This document shows positions 20,997 through 21,294 of a stretch of DNA of 21,294 bases, in pieces. Position numbers and translations under genes: made by a program. The DNA is from JBBRWV01 sp038248985 (GTDB lineage Bacteria; Planctomycetota; Phycisphaerae; WQYP01): contig JBBRWV010000061.1 of the NCBI GenBank assembly GCA_038248985.1, forward strand, positions 1 through 21,294. Direction: 5' to 3'. How positions within the stretch are numbered: the first letter of the stretch is position 1; every line of letters begins with the position of its first letter. The notes beneath the pieces are model-generated. The model was not told where the DNA came from, searched no databases, and saw nothing but the letters and a program-made list of their open reading frames with translations.

Positions 20997-21294
20997 TTAC
21001 GAATGACCGGGTAAAGCCTCCAAAAGCCGATCCATCTGCTCCAGCGTGTTGTAAAAATGCGGACTCGCCCGCAAACGCCCTTCCCGCATCACAATAATGA
21101 TATTCTTCGCCTCCAACTCTTTCACAATCGCAAAATGATCGTGCCTCCCCGAAATGAACGACACAATCCCCGAACACCCCCCCTCTACCCCCCCCTGACC
21201 CCCCCTCGTAGACACCACTTTATACCCTTTACCCCTCAATCCCTCGACCAAATACCCCGTCAACCCCCACACCCCCCCCCAAAAACAAACCAAC
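20997..21294 (-). CDS. aminotransferase class V / cysteine desulfurase-like protein, C-terminal end only
   Basis: The last ~98 residues of a protein whose 5' part lies beyond the right edge. DHFAIVKELEAKNIIIVMRE followed by GRLRASPHFYNTLEQMDRL matches the C-terminus of PLP-dependent class V aminotransferases of the cysteine desulfurase / selenocysteine lyase type. The upstream GLTGYLVEGLRGKGYKVVS also fits. Between them, where family members have a short polar stretch before SGIVSF, the sequence reads STRGGQGGVEGGCSGIVSF, coded by long G tracts. The PLP lysine and active-site residues are outside the window. The TAA is at 20997-20999. The frame is open to the edge, so it may be intact, but the G runs make frameshift or decay possible. 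Substrate cannot be inferred. Confidence 0.75.
   Translation of the reverse strand, partial: LVCFWGGVWGLTGYLVEGLRGKGYKVVSTRGGQGGVEGGCSGIVSFISGRHDHFAIVKELEAKNIIIVMREGRLRASPHFYNTLEQMDRLLEALPGHS
21168..21205 (-). repeat. G-quadruplex-capable G tracts inside a coding region
   Basis: On the minus strand four G runs of 7, 8, 7 and 4 bases (complements of 21199-21205, 21188-21195, 21177-21183 and 21168-21171) are separated by 3, 4 and 5 nt, which satisfies the usual quadruplex pattern. Another C run of nine lies at 21272-21280 near the window edge. Confidence 0.75.

Noticed and set aside
1..21294. tRNA, rRNA, CRISPR array or insertion sequence
   Set aside because: No cloverleaf with a conserved T-loop, regularly spaced repeat array, transposase or terminal inverted repeat pair was seen on reading both strands; this was not a computed search.

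Overview
The window reads as a chromosomal segment from a GC-rich bacterium, most likely of the PVC superphylum and probably Verrucomicrobiota. The pointers are a PEP-CTERM-sorted secreted protein, two type IV pilin-like proteins whose tails carry a DGRV motif, a GH42 beta-galactosidase, an excisionase-type HTH fused to a PTS EIIA domain (a combination I recall from chlamydial PtsN-type proteins), and short CTTCGTG intergenic repeats. This placement is inference. The + strand is strongly C-rich over G whichever strand is coding, so + genes use C-ending codons and - genes use G-ending codons.

Left part, + strand (1-5329): the 3' two thirds of a GH42 beta-galactosidase; a 258-base gap with a promoter candidate and a coding-like minus-strand remnant; a secreted metzincin-like PEP-CTERM protein with a suspected frameshift in its signal peptide; ndk; and a MacB/LolD-type ABC ATPase. 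proA (5358-6623) is convergent with the ATPase. A 438-base AT-rich gap follows, then a two-gene pilin-like operon (7062-9092) that lacks the C-skew of its neighbours. Convergent to it are a small membrane protein and pyrC. A SEC-C protein diverges from pyrC.

Right part, - strand (20891 down to 11500): eight tightly packed co-directional genes with gaps of about 40 nt or less, or overlaps. In transcription order they are HTH-EIIA, hyfB-like, a DUF1275-STAS fusion, hyfC-like, hyfE-like, hyfF-like, hyfG-like large subunit, and a ferredoxin-hyfI fusion. Together they encode a complete complex I / group 4 hydrogenase-type membrane complex. The large subunit has lost all four Ni-binding cysteines, so the complex should not be a working hydrogenase. 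It fits the energy-converting hydrogenase-related (Ehr) type of complex, whose electron acceptor is not established. The embedded DUF1275-STAS membrane protein and the leading PTS-type regulator make this operon the most interesting part of the window.

The right edge (20997-21294, - strand) holds the C-terminal end of an aminotransferase class V / cysteine desulfurase-like protein, interrupted by long G tracts. I see no tRNA, rRNA, CRISPR array or insertion sequence.
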